DNA of 40,997 bases from Rhizophlyctis rosea (taxonomy: Eukaryota > Chytridiomycota > Chytridiomycetes > Rhizophlyctidales > Rhizophlyctidaceae), in assembly GCA_027596075.1 (NCBI GenBank), contig JADGJC010000340.1:1-40997 (forward strand), read 5' to 3'. The notes under the pieces were generated by a model. That model was not told the DNA's origin, searched no databases, and saw only the letters and a program-made list of their open reading frames with translations. Numbering within the stretch: position 1 is the stretch's first letter; each line of letters begins with the position of its first letter. Of the stretch, positions 32,168 to 40,997 are shown in pieces. The position numbers and the translations under genes are program-made.

Positions 32168-32706
32168 AGTACAACGGCCGTATGCTGTGGAAGTGGTTTT
32201 GAACAGCAGAAATTGGAAAACTTTGGGAAGAGAAGTGTGAGAAGGCGACACGAAGGGTCTGGCTTTCTTTAGTTTTAGGCTTTTAGCCACATCAACATTT
32301 CCCGATTGCTCCATTGATTGAATTGACCCAGAATGGACTGCGACTGCAGCCAGAATGACAGGATTCGAGTCACGAAGTCCGAGAATGGTGGTGGAGCATG
32401 TGACAAACGCGAAAAAACGCGATTCAGGCCGCAGGCGCGACGCGAGCCAGAATGAGGATTGAACACGCGTCCAGCATCCAACATGCCCTTTGGGCCTTGA
32501 CTTCTCTCCACCAGGCACCTTTCTTCCCAGCCTCGACGCGCAACTTCAGCAAACTCCGGTAAACAGATTGCGAAACCCAGGCTAAAACAACTGCGTGTCT
32601 ACCTCTCTCTCAATAATTGTTCTGTTGGCGAACTTCAGTAACCGGTGTTCGTAAGGTTTTGTGGATATAAGAACTATCAACTTCACACAATATCTCAATA
32701 CGGTTC
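32168..32706. promoter_or_regulatory. Shared upstream region of a divergent gene pair
   Basis: These 539 bases separate two start codons facing away from each other. Part of the upstream sequence is open in frame with the PEX26-like start (from minus 32518, MPGGEKSRPKG...), so a longer N-terminus cannot be excluded. No defined regulatory motif was recognised. Confidence 0.35.
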
Positions 32707-33875
32707 ATGTTCAATCCCGATATCGAGGTGAAGTCCCTGTCCAATCTCTCTGGTTGCCTCTCAGTGCTCACGTTTTCAATTTATAGCGCATACCTGAAGG
32801 TGAACCAAGCAACTTCGAATACCTCCTGTCTGCCGTTGCGATAGCTGAGGTAAGTTCTCCTTTCAAAATTCCTGTGGTATGAACCTCGACCCTCAAAGGG
32901 CGCGCTTTTCAGGAAGAAGAACAAGCGGCCGAAAATAAGGACGAAATCCTTCTTTGGGGGGTGAAGGATGAGGCGCCGGAGCCAGAGAATGACCAGGATG
33001 AGGCGTGCATCATCCAAATGTTCACGGCCAGAGTCGCTCGTCATCGCAATGATTCGGAACATAAGTTTGAGCGGACGAGGAAGGTTTTGGAAACGGGCAG
33101 AATATCAAAGGTAATTTAAATCGGCATAGGCGAATACCGTATGAGTTGACATTCTTACCGCTCTTGTGTCGTTCCTAATTGGATCAGCAATACAACCAAC
33201 TGCGAACCCGGCTGAGTTTTGCCATGTACAAAATTCGACGTGGATGGACCGGCAAAAGTTTGCATCAAGTGAAACGTCTTCATAACCACTCGACACGATC
33301 AATAGCTGCAACGTCTCCCATTCCATCAACTGTGCGTCCAACGTCAACGCCCTACAGAAGCGTCTTTCCAACTCCCCCGCCACAATCATCAACACCCGAA
33401 AAGGCGGCAAATCCCCTAAGATCATGGCTAGATACCCACGAAGCGCTCTCATCACATCTCTACCCCCAGCTGCATACCCCACCTATTTCCACCAATTACC
33501 ATCTCAAATCCATTACACCATACCCCATCATCGTAGATAACCCATACCCATCCGTCAGAACGTTCCCTCCGTCGCCAAAAAGCAGTGGATTTACAACTCC
33601 CGCCTCCATAAAGAAGGGTGACAGTCCGCGGCAACAACAGCAGCGACAAACATCCCCGCTGCTTGGTCTGGCAAAAAATGACGATCACTGGTACGTAGGA
33701 TTATGTATGGACTTTGGTGACCTTCGGACCTTTTCTCACTTTGTCCGCCATTACTGTTACCAGGACCGAGGCGTTCCGCAATTGGTATCAGAAGCAAAGA
33801 TTACCAAGGGGGGATCCATATGTTATACCATCACTACCAGGTATGAGCGTCAATGCCACTCACTATCATTGGTAA
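32707..33875 (+). CDS. Protein of unknown function, 5 exons, 298 aa
   Basis: Exons 32707-32727, 32787-32849, 32913-33110, 33188-33690 and 33764-33875, all GT..AG and phase-consistent, total 897 nt. The N-terminus (FNPDIERIPEGEPSNFEYLLSAV) leads to an acidic stretch (EEEQAAENKDE, DEAPEPENDQDEA), then basic helices (VARHRNDSEHKFERTRKVLE, QLRTRLSFAMYKIRRGWTGK). A long Ser/Thr/Pro-rich, presumably disordered, middle follows, and a short C-terminal block TEAFRNWYQKQRLPRGDPYV. I do not recognise the family; the composition suggests a nuclear or cytoskeletal adaptor. Splicing of the last exon could instead use a weak donor near 33841, which would change only the final residues. Confidence 0.65.
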
Positions 33876-34160
33876 AGCTCGGAGATACTATCGGAGCAAC
33901 ATATGAACCTCTCGTCAATGTCCTCAACCAGAACTCGACAACCACGCCACCAAACTGCACCATACTCCCACAAATGTCAATCTGACTCTCAATATCAATG
34001 TTCTCCCCTCTCCTGCTGCCTCCCCACACGCGTAAGGCTCCAAACGCCACCAACAACAAACATAATTGTATATAAGTTTTGTATAGGAAACAGAGTTTCA
34101 TTTCTTCCATGCGATTTGGAGGCTGTTTGTAAACAAACTGTCAATTCCTACGATGCTTGC

Positions 34161-36170
34161 TTAGTTGTCGAATCTCAGCAGATTGGACCCGCTTTCCAAG
34201 TATTGGGCTCTTGTCACACATGATGCATGGAATGCATCTGGATAGGAGCGGACCCAACTTCTTCCGCCTTCAAAGGCGCATGTGATCGGACTGATGGGTG
34301 CATGTGTAAGCATGTAGCGAATAGGCATATTAATTTATAACCATGCGTTCATTCCAATAAGGTTGCACTTACTCATCTGGTAGAATCACTCTGACTTCGT
34401 ATGCACAGGGTGCCGAAGCACGCAGCTCTCGAAATCTTCATAAAATAAAGACAGGTGATGTCAATCCTCCGGTCAATCGCTGTGATGGTTGCGTTGTAGC
34501 AAATACATACACGCGTTCCTTGAATCCTGGCAATGCAGCATTTCCGCCGGTCAATATGATATTGGCATATAGCAAGCCATGCAGTTCTACAAAGCCCCGT
34601 AATTTAAATATCGAATGCAATGCGCCAGACACAATGAAGTTGCCGATCAAGCAAGTACATACCTGGGTCACAGGCATCTATAGCTTCTCGGATTGTCTCA
34701 GATATACCGGATTGCTCCACTCCTGTTTTGCGAGCCTTGAGTCAAACATGACTCAACAAATATACATCGAAGAACCCGCGAGTTAGCTCATACCTATATC
34801 TGACGGGTTGAACAGGATTTCAGGCACGGTAAAGCGCTCGTTGTTCATATAAAGAATTTGGTCGTCCTCGGACGGCGGGCCATCTGTCGCTGTCTGCGTT
34901 CCACAAATGAGATGGGTTGTCGAGTAATAGATGGAATGTGTCGGGGAACCTGACCCGTATGTATCCTTTCTTCTTCATTGAAAAGTCTGGCAGGACGTAT
35001 TCTCGCACAATAGGATTATCCCGCGGAGATTCGCTAATATATATCCATTGAGTTTTAGCCCCTCGAGTGTTGAAAATGCCAATCCCGCACGTACCGGCAT
35101 ACTCTCAAATCATCATCAAATGTTTCGGATACGTAACAGCAGGTTTCCTTCACTTCATTCATGACATACGTCTCATCCATCATGTTCCATTGCCTGTTGT
35201 AAAGATGAACCTATGTCGCGGGCACCGATGTGATCGAAACGCATTTGCATACCGGAAAGATACTATTTCCTTCAAGTGATTCGTAAGGAGTTTACCACCG
35301 ATGTTGATACTGTAAATGGATTTTAGCATAGGCGGTGATCGCAGAGGTATCATGTGCGAACCGCACCGTCTGACCGCATTCCATATTGGTTTCCCTCGGA
35401 ACACCGGAACGATGTGCGTGAATGAGTATCCTGAGTCAACAACAAGGGCACATTCTGCTTCGGGTAATAGCGAATTTGAAGTGAAGTGAGAACTAAGGGC
35501 TGGGGCTACGGATGATCAGGGTTAGGCTCGTTCTCCCTGAAATGAGCTCAATACCAGCGAGCTCAATACCAGTCGATCTTCTGTACGAGCTAAACTCAAA
35601 CTCCTCAAAAATGACTTCATCGTACGCGTGTTGGATATTTGGAAAGTTGAAACAGGGTTCAGTCAACAGCAGGGTTGTTTGAGATGGGTCGCACTACGCG
35701 TTGAGTAAATACAAAAGCCTTCCCTTCTGCAATGATGTTCAAAGGTGACACGTTACCCGCAGAGCTGTAAGCACCCTTTCCCAAATGTCCCTTTGCAGCT
35801 CCCATTCAACTAAGAAACCCTGCATGGAACATGGTTCAGTGCCTGCTAGCAAGAAATGAGTTGCTAAGAGGGCGCGTGATCACTGCTCTTTTTGAATACA
35901 CATCGGCGACACGCTACCTTTTCGAAAGGGAATTTGAAATATATCCCGGAAAAGTCTCGGCAGTTGGAAAGCTCGTCTGCTATGAAAGTTCGCTTATCCA
36001 CTTTTCCTTTTGAGATGCAGTTTGGGAAGAGCCTGTGGGAAGTGCCATCTGAGAACAAAGGTCGCAATTTCCAAATAGAGGCCGAAGTCTCACCGTGCGT
36101 TATCCGCGCTTTGCGCGTATCCTGCTTTGATTGTATGTGCTCCATTGTCGAGGATCAAAACGTTGTTCAT
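34161..36170 (-). CDS. ARP6: Actin-related protein 6, 13 exons, 393 aa
   Basis: Exons on the minus strand: 36094-36170, 35918-36032, 35757-35819, 35570-35693, 35367-35505, 35253-35309, 35095-35193, 34955-35033, 34794-34893, 34663-34722, 34511-34586, 34373-34435, 34161-34290. All phases close, total 1182 nt; human ARP6 is 396 aa. Arp6 is a subunit of the SWR1/SRCAP remodeller that places histone H2A.Z in nucleosomes, acting with Swc6. Diagnostic stretches: [146 protein letters not shown] and [11 protein letters not shown] near the C-terminus. The ATP-site glycines of the actin fold are partly divergent, as in other Arp6 proteins. It is head-to-head with TRM7. Confidence 0.95.
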
Positions 36171-36495
36171 GTTGTCCAATTGTCTCACGCGGTCACGTTC
36201 ATGTTTACATCTGAGGGTGCTATTTTCAGCTTGGCAGAAGGAATCAGCCAGCTTGGGGAAGCGCGTGTGGGGGTGTGCCGATGAGGATGTGGCTTGGCAT
36301 TTCTGCAAAAAGTTGACAGGTGCACGGGTGCTGCGGGCTCTTTGGCCGGACCTGAGAACAATACTTCTCACTGCAACTACTGCACTGTTGAATTCAACCA
36401 CATAACTTACAACCCCAGGTCTTCATATATTCTTTCTCCCAAATACGGCAACCTATACGTAGTCTTGAAGTGCTCGCGTACATCGAAATTCAGAG
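36171..36495. promoter_or_regulatory. Shared upstream region of ARP6 and TRM7
   Basis: The two start codons are 325 bases apart on opposite strands, so this stretch must hold both promoters. No TATA-like or other defined element stands out. Confidence 0.45.
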
Positions 36496-37952
36496 ATGGG
36501 AAAGTCTTCCAAAGATAAGGTACCTATGCTTTACCGTCATTGGCTTGTTGTCTTCGTTGTCAGTAACTTGAAATTCCAACAGCGAGATATATACTATCGT
36601 CTTGCCAAAGAACAAGGTTTATTCTTGATGAAGAAAGCTTCGATTGTTTTGCTTCGTAATAAATTGGTTCTTACACAGGATGGCGGGCACGAAGTGCTTT
36701 CAAGCTGCTGCAAATTGGTTGGTTGGAAGTGGTGTTACTCTTCCTGTTGCGGCCACTGACCGAAGTCCTCTGATAGATGAAGAGTTCAATATTTTTGAGG
36801 GAGTTCGTAATTGTGTAGATCTCTGTGCTGCGCCCGGGTCGTGGAGTCAGGTTTTGAGTAAGGTGGATACTGATCAAGCAAGGCGGTTTCATCGAACATG
36901 ACTGGGGTCTGACTTGTTATTCAGAAACTCAAAACAGAGGATCCTGGGAAGCCACCAAAGATTGTTGCAGTAGACTTGCAAGCGATGGTAACAGCAACGA
37001 AATCTGATTCCAAGATGACTTCGAGCTGACAAATGGCATTGGTAGGCTCCACTACCAGGTGTCATTCAAATTCAAGGAGATATCACGAAGCAATCCACGG
37101 CCGAGCAGATTGTATCGCATTTCGAGGGACAGCTGGCGGATATGGTAGTGTGTGATGGTGCACCGGATGGTATGTTTCCCGTGATGTGGACATCAATCAG
37201 GAAAGTGAACTCAATTTGCATATTCAGTGACGGGACTGCACGACATGGATGAATATATACAAGCTCAACTCCTCCTTGCTGTCGGTATTTTGTCGCAAAC
37301 TAATATGGGCCGTCATGCGTGAAACTAAAGTCCAATTATCGTCCGGCAACAGGCACTAAACATCACTACCCATGTCCTAAGACCCGGTGGGACTTTCATT
37401 GCCAAAATCTTCCGTGGAAAGGACATTTCCCTCTTGTACGCGCAAATGAAAGTCTTCTTCCCATTGGTCACCTGCAGCAAACCCCGTAGTTCTCGCAACT
37501 CCAGTATAGGTATGATTATCGTCGCGGACCGTTGGAGGAAAGTGCCTCTTCCATCATCTCACTGTCGTCGCTATCTTTTTCAGAGGCCTTCATCGTCTGC
37601 CAGAATTACACTCCACCAGAAGGATACATCCCCACGATGATCAATCCACTCCTAGATTACAGCTATGGCCCGGACAATGAGTTGACAGGAGTAAATAGGG
37701 TCATCGTGCCATTCATTGCGTGCGGAGACTTGTCAGCTTATGACTCCGACCAGACATATCCGCTGGAGGTGTGCTTCAGACTGATGATTTTCTTTTGAAT
37801 GCGGGGATGGATTGCAATGAGCGGGATACTAACGGAAATATTTTTCTCAGATGGACGACAAACCTTACGTTAAATTAGACCCAGTCCAGTCACCAATAGC
37901 GCCCCCGTATCAATCGTTCCTAGACAAGCGGAAGCAAGGTAACATAGGATAA
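36496..37952 (+). CDS. TRM7: tRNA 2'-O-ribose methyltransferase Trm7/FTSJ1, 10 exons, 288 aa
   Basis: Exons 36496-36519, 36583-36616, 36679-36717, 36777-36862, 36925-36987, 37046-37169, 37228-37280, 37353-37509, 37584-37768, 37851-37952; total 867 nt. Trm7 methylates the 2'-OH of positions 32 and 34 in the anticodon loop of selected tRNAs (Phe, Trp, Leu), working with Trm732 and Trm734, in the cytoplasm. The FtsJ fold is clear: [21 protein letters not shown], the SAM-binding [62 protein letters not shown]. The catalytic K-D-K-E tetrad is K28, D119, K159, E194 in this model. The family-typical tail [21 protein letters not shown] and PPYQSF is present. The last intron carries a TACTAAC branch site. 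The intron after exon 7 uses a weak GTCGGT donor. Confidence 0.95.
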
Positions 37953-38340
37953 CGTCATCCTTATATCGAACATCAGCTGCTATGTGCTTTGCAGCCTCCA
38001 TGAGGGGATGATTTGGAATGCATGAATGAAACAGCGCCGAACGTCTATCATGAATGTAGGCCTGCGGAGAACGGTGTGAATGCCCAAGGGGTATGATCCC
38101 ACCGGTTGCAATCTATTTGCTCAATACCGGTGCATGACGACATTATATGATCAAAGAACATCGGCCAATAATGATACTCCATGCATAACCTCAACGAAAA
38201 TGAGTGATATCTGGTGTCTGGAGGAAGAAGTCCGACAAGTCGTACTCTTGCTGGCCTGAAACTGAGGCCAAACCCGAAACAGACTCAGAACTCTAAAAGT
38301 TTCCCACGGTCACAGTCTCTCCTACTCCACAATCACCAAA
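37953..38340. other. Intergenic region, nothing recognised
   Basis: About 390 bases between TRM7 and copy C of the unknown family. No gene or repeat was recognised. Confidence 0.45.
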
Positions 38341-38974
38341 ATGGATCTCCCAGTACACGGCGAACCGGGCTGCGAGGCCATCGTGAATAACTTTTCAACT
38401 GAGGACGAAAAGCTTGTCGCCCGGGCGATATCGAAACTCAATAAAAAGCAACTGGAACGACGGCCGAAAGGGAAAACATATCGCCTGTACCCGTACGCTC
38501 TTCAGACTGGTGCCCGCCGTCTTGCTAGTTCTTGCTGTGGTCAATCCAGAAGATGCTACGAATTCAGAACAGAGAGAACTGAGAAAGTAACTACCTGCTG
38601 AATAGTGCTTTGCTCCCGCGCGTAGGAATGTGTCCAGGTCAACTGCGTTCGCTAAATCTATGCCCACAGCACTGCCAACGATCTGGTCCGCGAGGAGCGA
38701 CCGGATTACAAGATACCAAGCAACTTCTTTGCATCTCATACTGAAGTTTGTAGACATATAAATGATAATAGCAAAACGCGAAGTCGCAAACAGTAAGACG
38801 AGGTTTTTTCTGACTAAATGCCTAATGAATGCTAAGGGTCGCGTCCCCGTTTCCAGCGGGGAAACTCCTTCTAATGTAGACGTCATTTACACCAAAAAGG
38901 GGAAAAGGAACCGCGAAGTAGCACCACAATTGGTAAAGTTTAGTCGCCATTCTCGAGTTGCGTTGACACCTTGA
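38341..38974 (+). pseudogene. Unknown small protein, family copy C, probably degenerate
   Basis: It starts MDLPVHGEPGCEAIVNNFS, continues DEKLVARAISKLNKKQ and YRLYPYALQTGARRLA, then needs a one-base frame change near 38530 to give VLAVVNPEDATNSEQRELRK. A donor at 38587 falls in phase 2 after the LRK motif, exactly as in copy A. The second exon is uncertain; the best candidate begins near 38794 with FFLTKCLMNAKGRV, which resembles the LIQRMNEIL and ALKFMNSHL blocks, and ends at TGA 38972-38974. It lacks the DGG block of the other copies. The frame break and missing block suggest a pseudogene, but homopolymer-type errors occur elsewhere in this assembly. Confidence 0.5.
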
Positions 38975-39765
38975 TGCTGAAGCCATATTATGATGATCAG
39001 GAACGCCCCAATCTCGCCCGTAGAGCCCGAAAAGATGAACAGTCAAACTCGAGTGACGACGACCTACCACTGGAGCCGCCAACGAAACAGTTCTGCCCAC
39101 ATAATGTGGACGCGTGGCTCCAGACGATCGAGGGGGTGACACAGGATTCGGGGCTGCCAACTGATTCTAGACACGAAGAAGAATTGACACTTGAGGCAAT
39201 CCGCAGCGTCCAACACGCTGCTCTGAACGAATACAGGCAACGACAGTGTCTCCCGCTTTATGCGGTCCTACTTCCTGCTCATCCGGCCGGTCCGGTGGCT
39301 GTGAGCCACGTTTCGATCCCGCCCCCTTCCACGCAACGTCCATCATCCGTGCCAGGCATGCACATATCACCGCGCCCTCGCTATGTAGTTGATCTGCAGG
39401 TCGGGCTGTTCTTGGGCTACTCGTCTGGTCAGGCCGTGTTGGATCGGTACCCGCACTTATTACGCCGATTGGCAACGACGGCAGAAAAAGCACAGCTGGA
39501 AACGAGGCCCTTGGCGGAGAGCGTCTACTTATGCATGACGTACAACAAAGACGAGAACGCAAAGCAGCTCATCGAGTATGTCGATACGCCTGGCGGTGGA
39601 CGGGGTTTGCGGGTGAGCGAACTGGATATTCATCTTTTGAGGGAGGATGAGGTGTTGCGGGAGGTAGGATTGCGGGACATTGGGCACATGCCTTTTGTTG
39701 AGGATGTGAGAGTTGAGGAGGAGAAGGTGGAGGTTTGTGGGGAGGGGGAAGGTTTGGTTTCTTGA
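38974..39765 (+). CDS. Possible DNTTIP1-like (histone deacetylase complex) protein, 263 aa
   Basis: The ATG is at 38974, overlapping the TGA of the upstream candidate; an upstream exon is possible. The N-terminus is charged and Ser/Asp-rich (NSSDDDLPLEPPTKQ). A helical region follows (EELTLEAIRSVQHAALNEYRQ), then a Pro-rich linker and a C-terminal domain: FLGYSSGQAVLDRYPHLLRRLA, YLCMTYNKDENAKQLIEYVD, RGLRVSELDIHLLREDEVLREV. The C-terminal order resembles the C-terminal domain of animal DNTTIP1 (HPHLFKYAAD, MAYLLIEEDIRDLA, LDLKLEELKSFVL), a scaffold of the mitotic deacetylase complex that binds DNA and nucleosomes. The similarity is short and judged by eye, so it is a suggestion. The last 30 residues are Glu/Gly/Val-rich. 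Confidence 0.5.
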   Translation: MLKPYYDDQERPNLARRARKDEQSNSSDDDLPLEPPTKQFCPHNVDAWLQTIEGVTQDSGLPTDSRHEEELTLEAIRSVQHAALNEYRQRQCLPLYAVLLPAHPAGPVAVSHVSIPPPSTQRPSSVPGMHISPRPRYVVDLQVGLFLGYSSGQAVLDRYPHLLRRLATTAEKAQLETRPLAESVYLCMTYNKDENAKQLIEYVDTPGGGRGLRVSELDIHLLREDEVLREVGLRDIGHMPFVEDVRVEEEKVEVCGEGEGLVS

Positions 39766-40203
39766 GATTGAATTGGGGGTTGGTGAGAGGGGCGGGCAGG
39801 AGGATGATTGGAGGGTTTTGAAGGGGAATGCAGAGGAAGGAAAGGAGAATTGATTATTTGACGAGAGTTCGTGTTTGTAGATGGCGGGACAATCATGGAC
39901 GTGCATAAGGGATCACGCCGTAATGATGAGTGAATCAGTGAATGAATAGATTATGTTGATCCAACATGGTCTATCACGCGCAATATGTTCGAATCTTTTT
40001 GGCCGCTCCTGGGAATGCTGCGAGCACATTATAAACACAAGCCGTATCAAAAAACATGCACACACACGCAAGCACAAACACATAGACACAAACATCGAGA
40101 GTGATATAGAGCGACACTTTGAAACAGGCAATCACTGACTAACTTTTTGGAAAACCACAATATATTTTGATTCCTTAGCATACACATTCTCGACCAATAT
40201 TAT
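39766..40203. other. Intergenic region, nothing recognised
   Basis: About 440 bases with a CA/CACA-rich patch around 40050-40110. No gene was recognised. Confidence 0.45.
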
Positions 40204-40278
40204 CCCCCCAGGCTGGAGTCGAACCAGCATCCCCATCCACTGGAAGCGGACAGTGCTCTACCATTGAGCTACAGGAGA
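40204..40278 (-). tRNA. tRNA gene, probably Gly(TCC), with unusual anticodon arm
   Basis: The minus strand reads TCTCCTG, TA, the D arm GCTC-AATGGTA-GAGC, the anticodon region, and the T arm GCTGG-TTCGACT-CCAGC, then CTGGGGG. A-box (TAGCTCAATGG) and B-box (GGTTCGACTCC) promoters are intact. The acceptor stem pairs at six of seven positions with two G-T wobbles. The best anticodon loop is CTTCCAG (anticodon TCC, T33 and A37 present), closed by a stem that can extend to seven pairs with several wobbles instead of the usual five. Strict numbering would instead put CTT at 34-36 but with G33, which is unlikely. It may be a functional but diverged tRNA-Gly or a tRNA pseudogene. Confidence 0.6.
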
Positions 40279-40997
40279 GGAACCCACCGCTTATGGAAGA
40301 GTGTGAATCTCCCTGGTGAGAAAAGCAAACACAACGACGCACGATGAAGAGAGCGTGAATCTCCCAAGGTGAGTCAATGAAAGTCCATCCTGACCCAGAC
40401 CGCGGCAATTCTCAAAGGTCCTCATCACGCAAGCCCTACTTTGTCCCGGCACACCGATGGTCTTACGGAGCCCCCGTCTCAACACCTGGAAACGGCACGT
40501 TCCTAGACAGCCGGACATGGCTGCCTGTCAAATAGAACAAGAGTGAAACCAGTTGCATCGTCGATAGTGGCACCCAGGACGGGCGTGAAGTCGTGTCCAT
40601 TACTACATCGTTTTGCAACGAAGGCTCCACCAAAGAGCATGTAATGGCTGAGGCTCGTATACTGTTGAACGGGGTTGGCCTCGAATCAGGATGAAGTCTG
40701 GAGGATCAAGAAGTGTGTGGGCGCGACTTCCCTTTTATCAAAATTCGAGGGGGCTTGTGAGTGGCTTGGGATTAACCCAAAAAGCGAAGTCAACTGTGCG
40801 GCAGTCCATTCGTGATTGCACCCCCAAAGAAGGCAAAATTGAAATCAAGTAAACTTCGGGTCTGAATAACGTTACAATTTTGAGACAGATTGAACACGTG
40901 ACATCTGCCATGTGCCCGGGTTAGAGCATCCGTAGTGGTCAGATTGAATGGGATCTGAATGGTGACTCACAGGTCACGTGTTCAGACAATCTGAAAG
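40279..40997. other. Terminal intergenic region with inverted repeat
   Basis: No gene was recognised in the last 720 bases. A direct repeat with core GTGAATCTCCC and following GGTGAG lies at 40303-40320 and 40355-40373. An inverted repeat built on AACACGTGAC lies at 40886-40902 and 40973-40993. Confidence 0.5.
40886..40993. repeat. Inverted repeat containing CACGTG
   Basis: CAGATTGAACACGTGAC at 40886-40902 is matched in reverse complement by GTCACGTGTTC then AGACAATCTG at 40973-40993, with a 3-base insertion in the right arm. About 70 bases lie between the arms. It could be the end of a small non-autonomous element or a paired E-box-type site. The window stops four bases later, so context is lost. 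Confidence 0.65.

Noticed and set aside
40204..40278. Reading the tRNA as Lys(CTT) or Trp(CCA)
   Set aside because: Both place poor residues or unpaired bases in the anticodon arm; Gly(TCC) keeps T33, A37 and a paired stem.
1..40997. Viral, prophage or toxin genes
   Set aside because: No capsid, polymerase, integrase, secretion-signal toxin or similar motif was recognised anywhere in the window.

Overview
The window looks like a nuclear scaffold piece from an early-diverging, probably zoosporic (chytrid-like) fungus. This is inferred, not proven. The genes are intron-rich, with up to 17 exons and introns mostly of 57-150 nt with GT..AG ends. There are no operons, and an assembly gap of Ns sits at 19524-20100. 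The gene set includes families sparse or very diverged in yeasts and moulds (CINP-like, PEX26-like, a possible DNTTIP1-like protein). The TPR protein at 2247-4068 has the layout of a protein family I associate with chytrids. I traced exons by hand, using splice phase and family conservation. Several models close exactly in frame: NUP43 346 aa, CINP-like 212 aa, BET1-like 157 aa, PEX26-like 345 aa, ARP6 393 aa, TRM7 288 aa and a coiled-coil protein of 815 aa.

Layout. 1-770: 3' end of a PPR-like gene. 2247-4068: frame-broken TPR gene. 4403-8159 (or 8446), minus: 17-exon coiled-coil gene, divergent from NUP43 (8806-10598, plus). 10796-11712, minus: CINP-like gene, divergent from a mitochondrial-type PPR gene (11986-14001). 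14002-16532: gene-poor, with short repeats. 16533-17168: BET1-type SNARE. 18223-20428: low-complexity regulator-like gene interrupted by the gap. 20907-22352, minus: MysC-like ATP-grasp enzyme. 22779-23804: ankyrin-repeat gene with two compensating frame breaks. 24324-25035, 29121-30002 and 38341-38974: three members of an unrecognised small-protein family. 26050-27129: membrane protein. 30921-32167, minus: PEX26-like, divergent from an unknown protein (32707-33875). 34161-36170, minus: ARP6, divergent from TRM7 (36496-37952). 38974-39765: possible DNTTIP1-like protein. 40204-40278, minus: a tRNA gene.

The recognisable genes are housekeeping: nuclear pore, chromatin remodelling, tRNA modification, ER-Golgi fusion, peroxisome biogenesis, organelle RNA processing. 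They do not form one pathway. Five pairs are head-to-head with short shared upstream regions.

Two observations stand out. First, nearly every well-resolved exon begins A/C-rich and ends G/T-rich on the sense strand, on either genomic strand, and the trend resets at introns. Second, three dispersed copies of an undescribed protein family share sequence; a phase-2 intron sits at the same position in all three (the acceptor in the third copy is unresolved).
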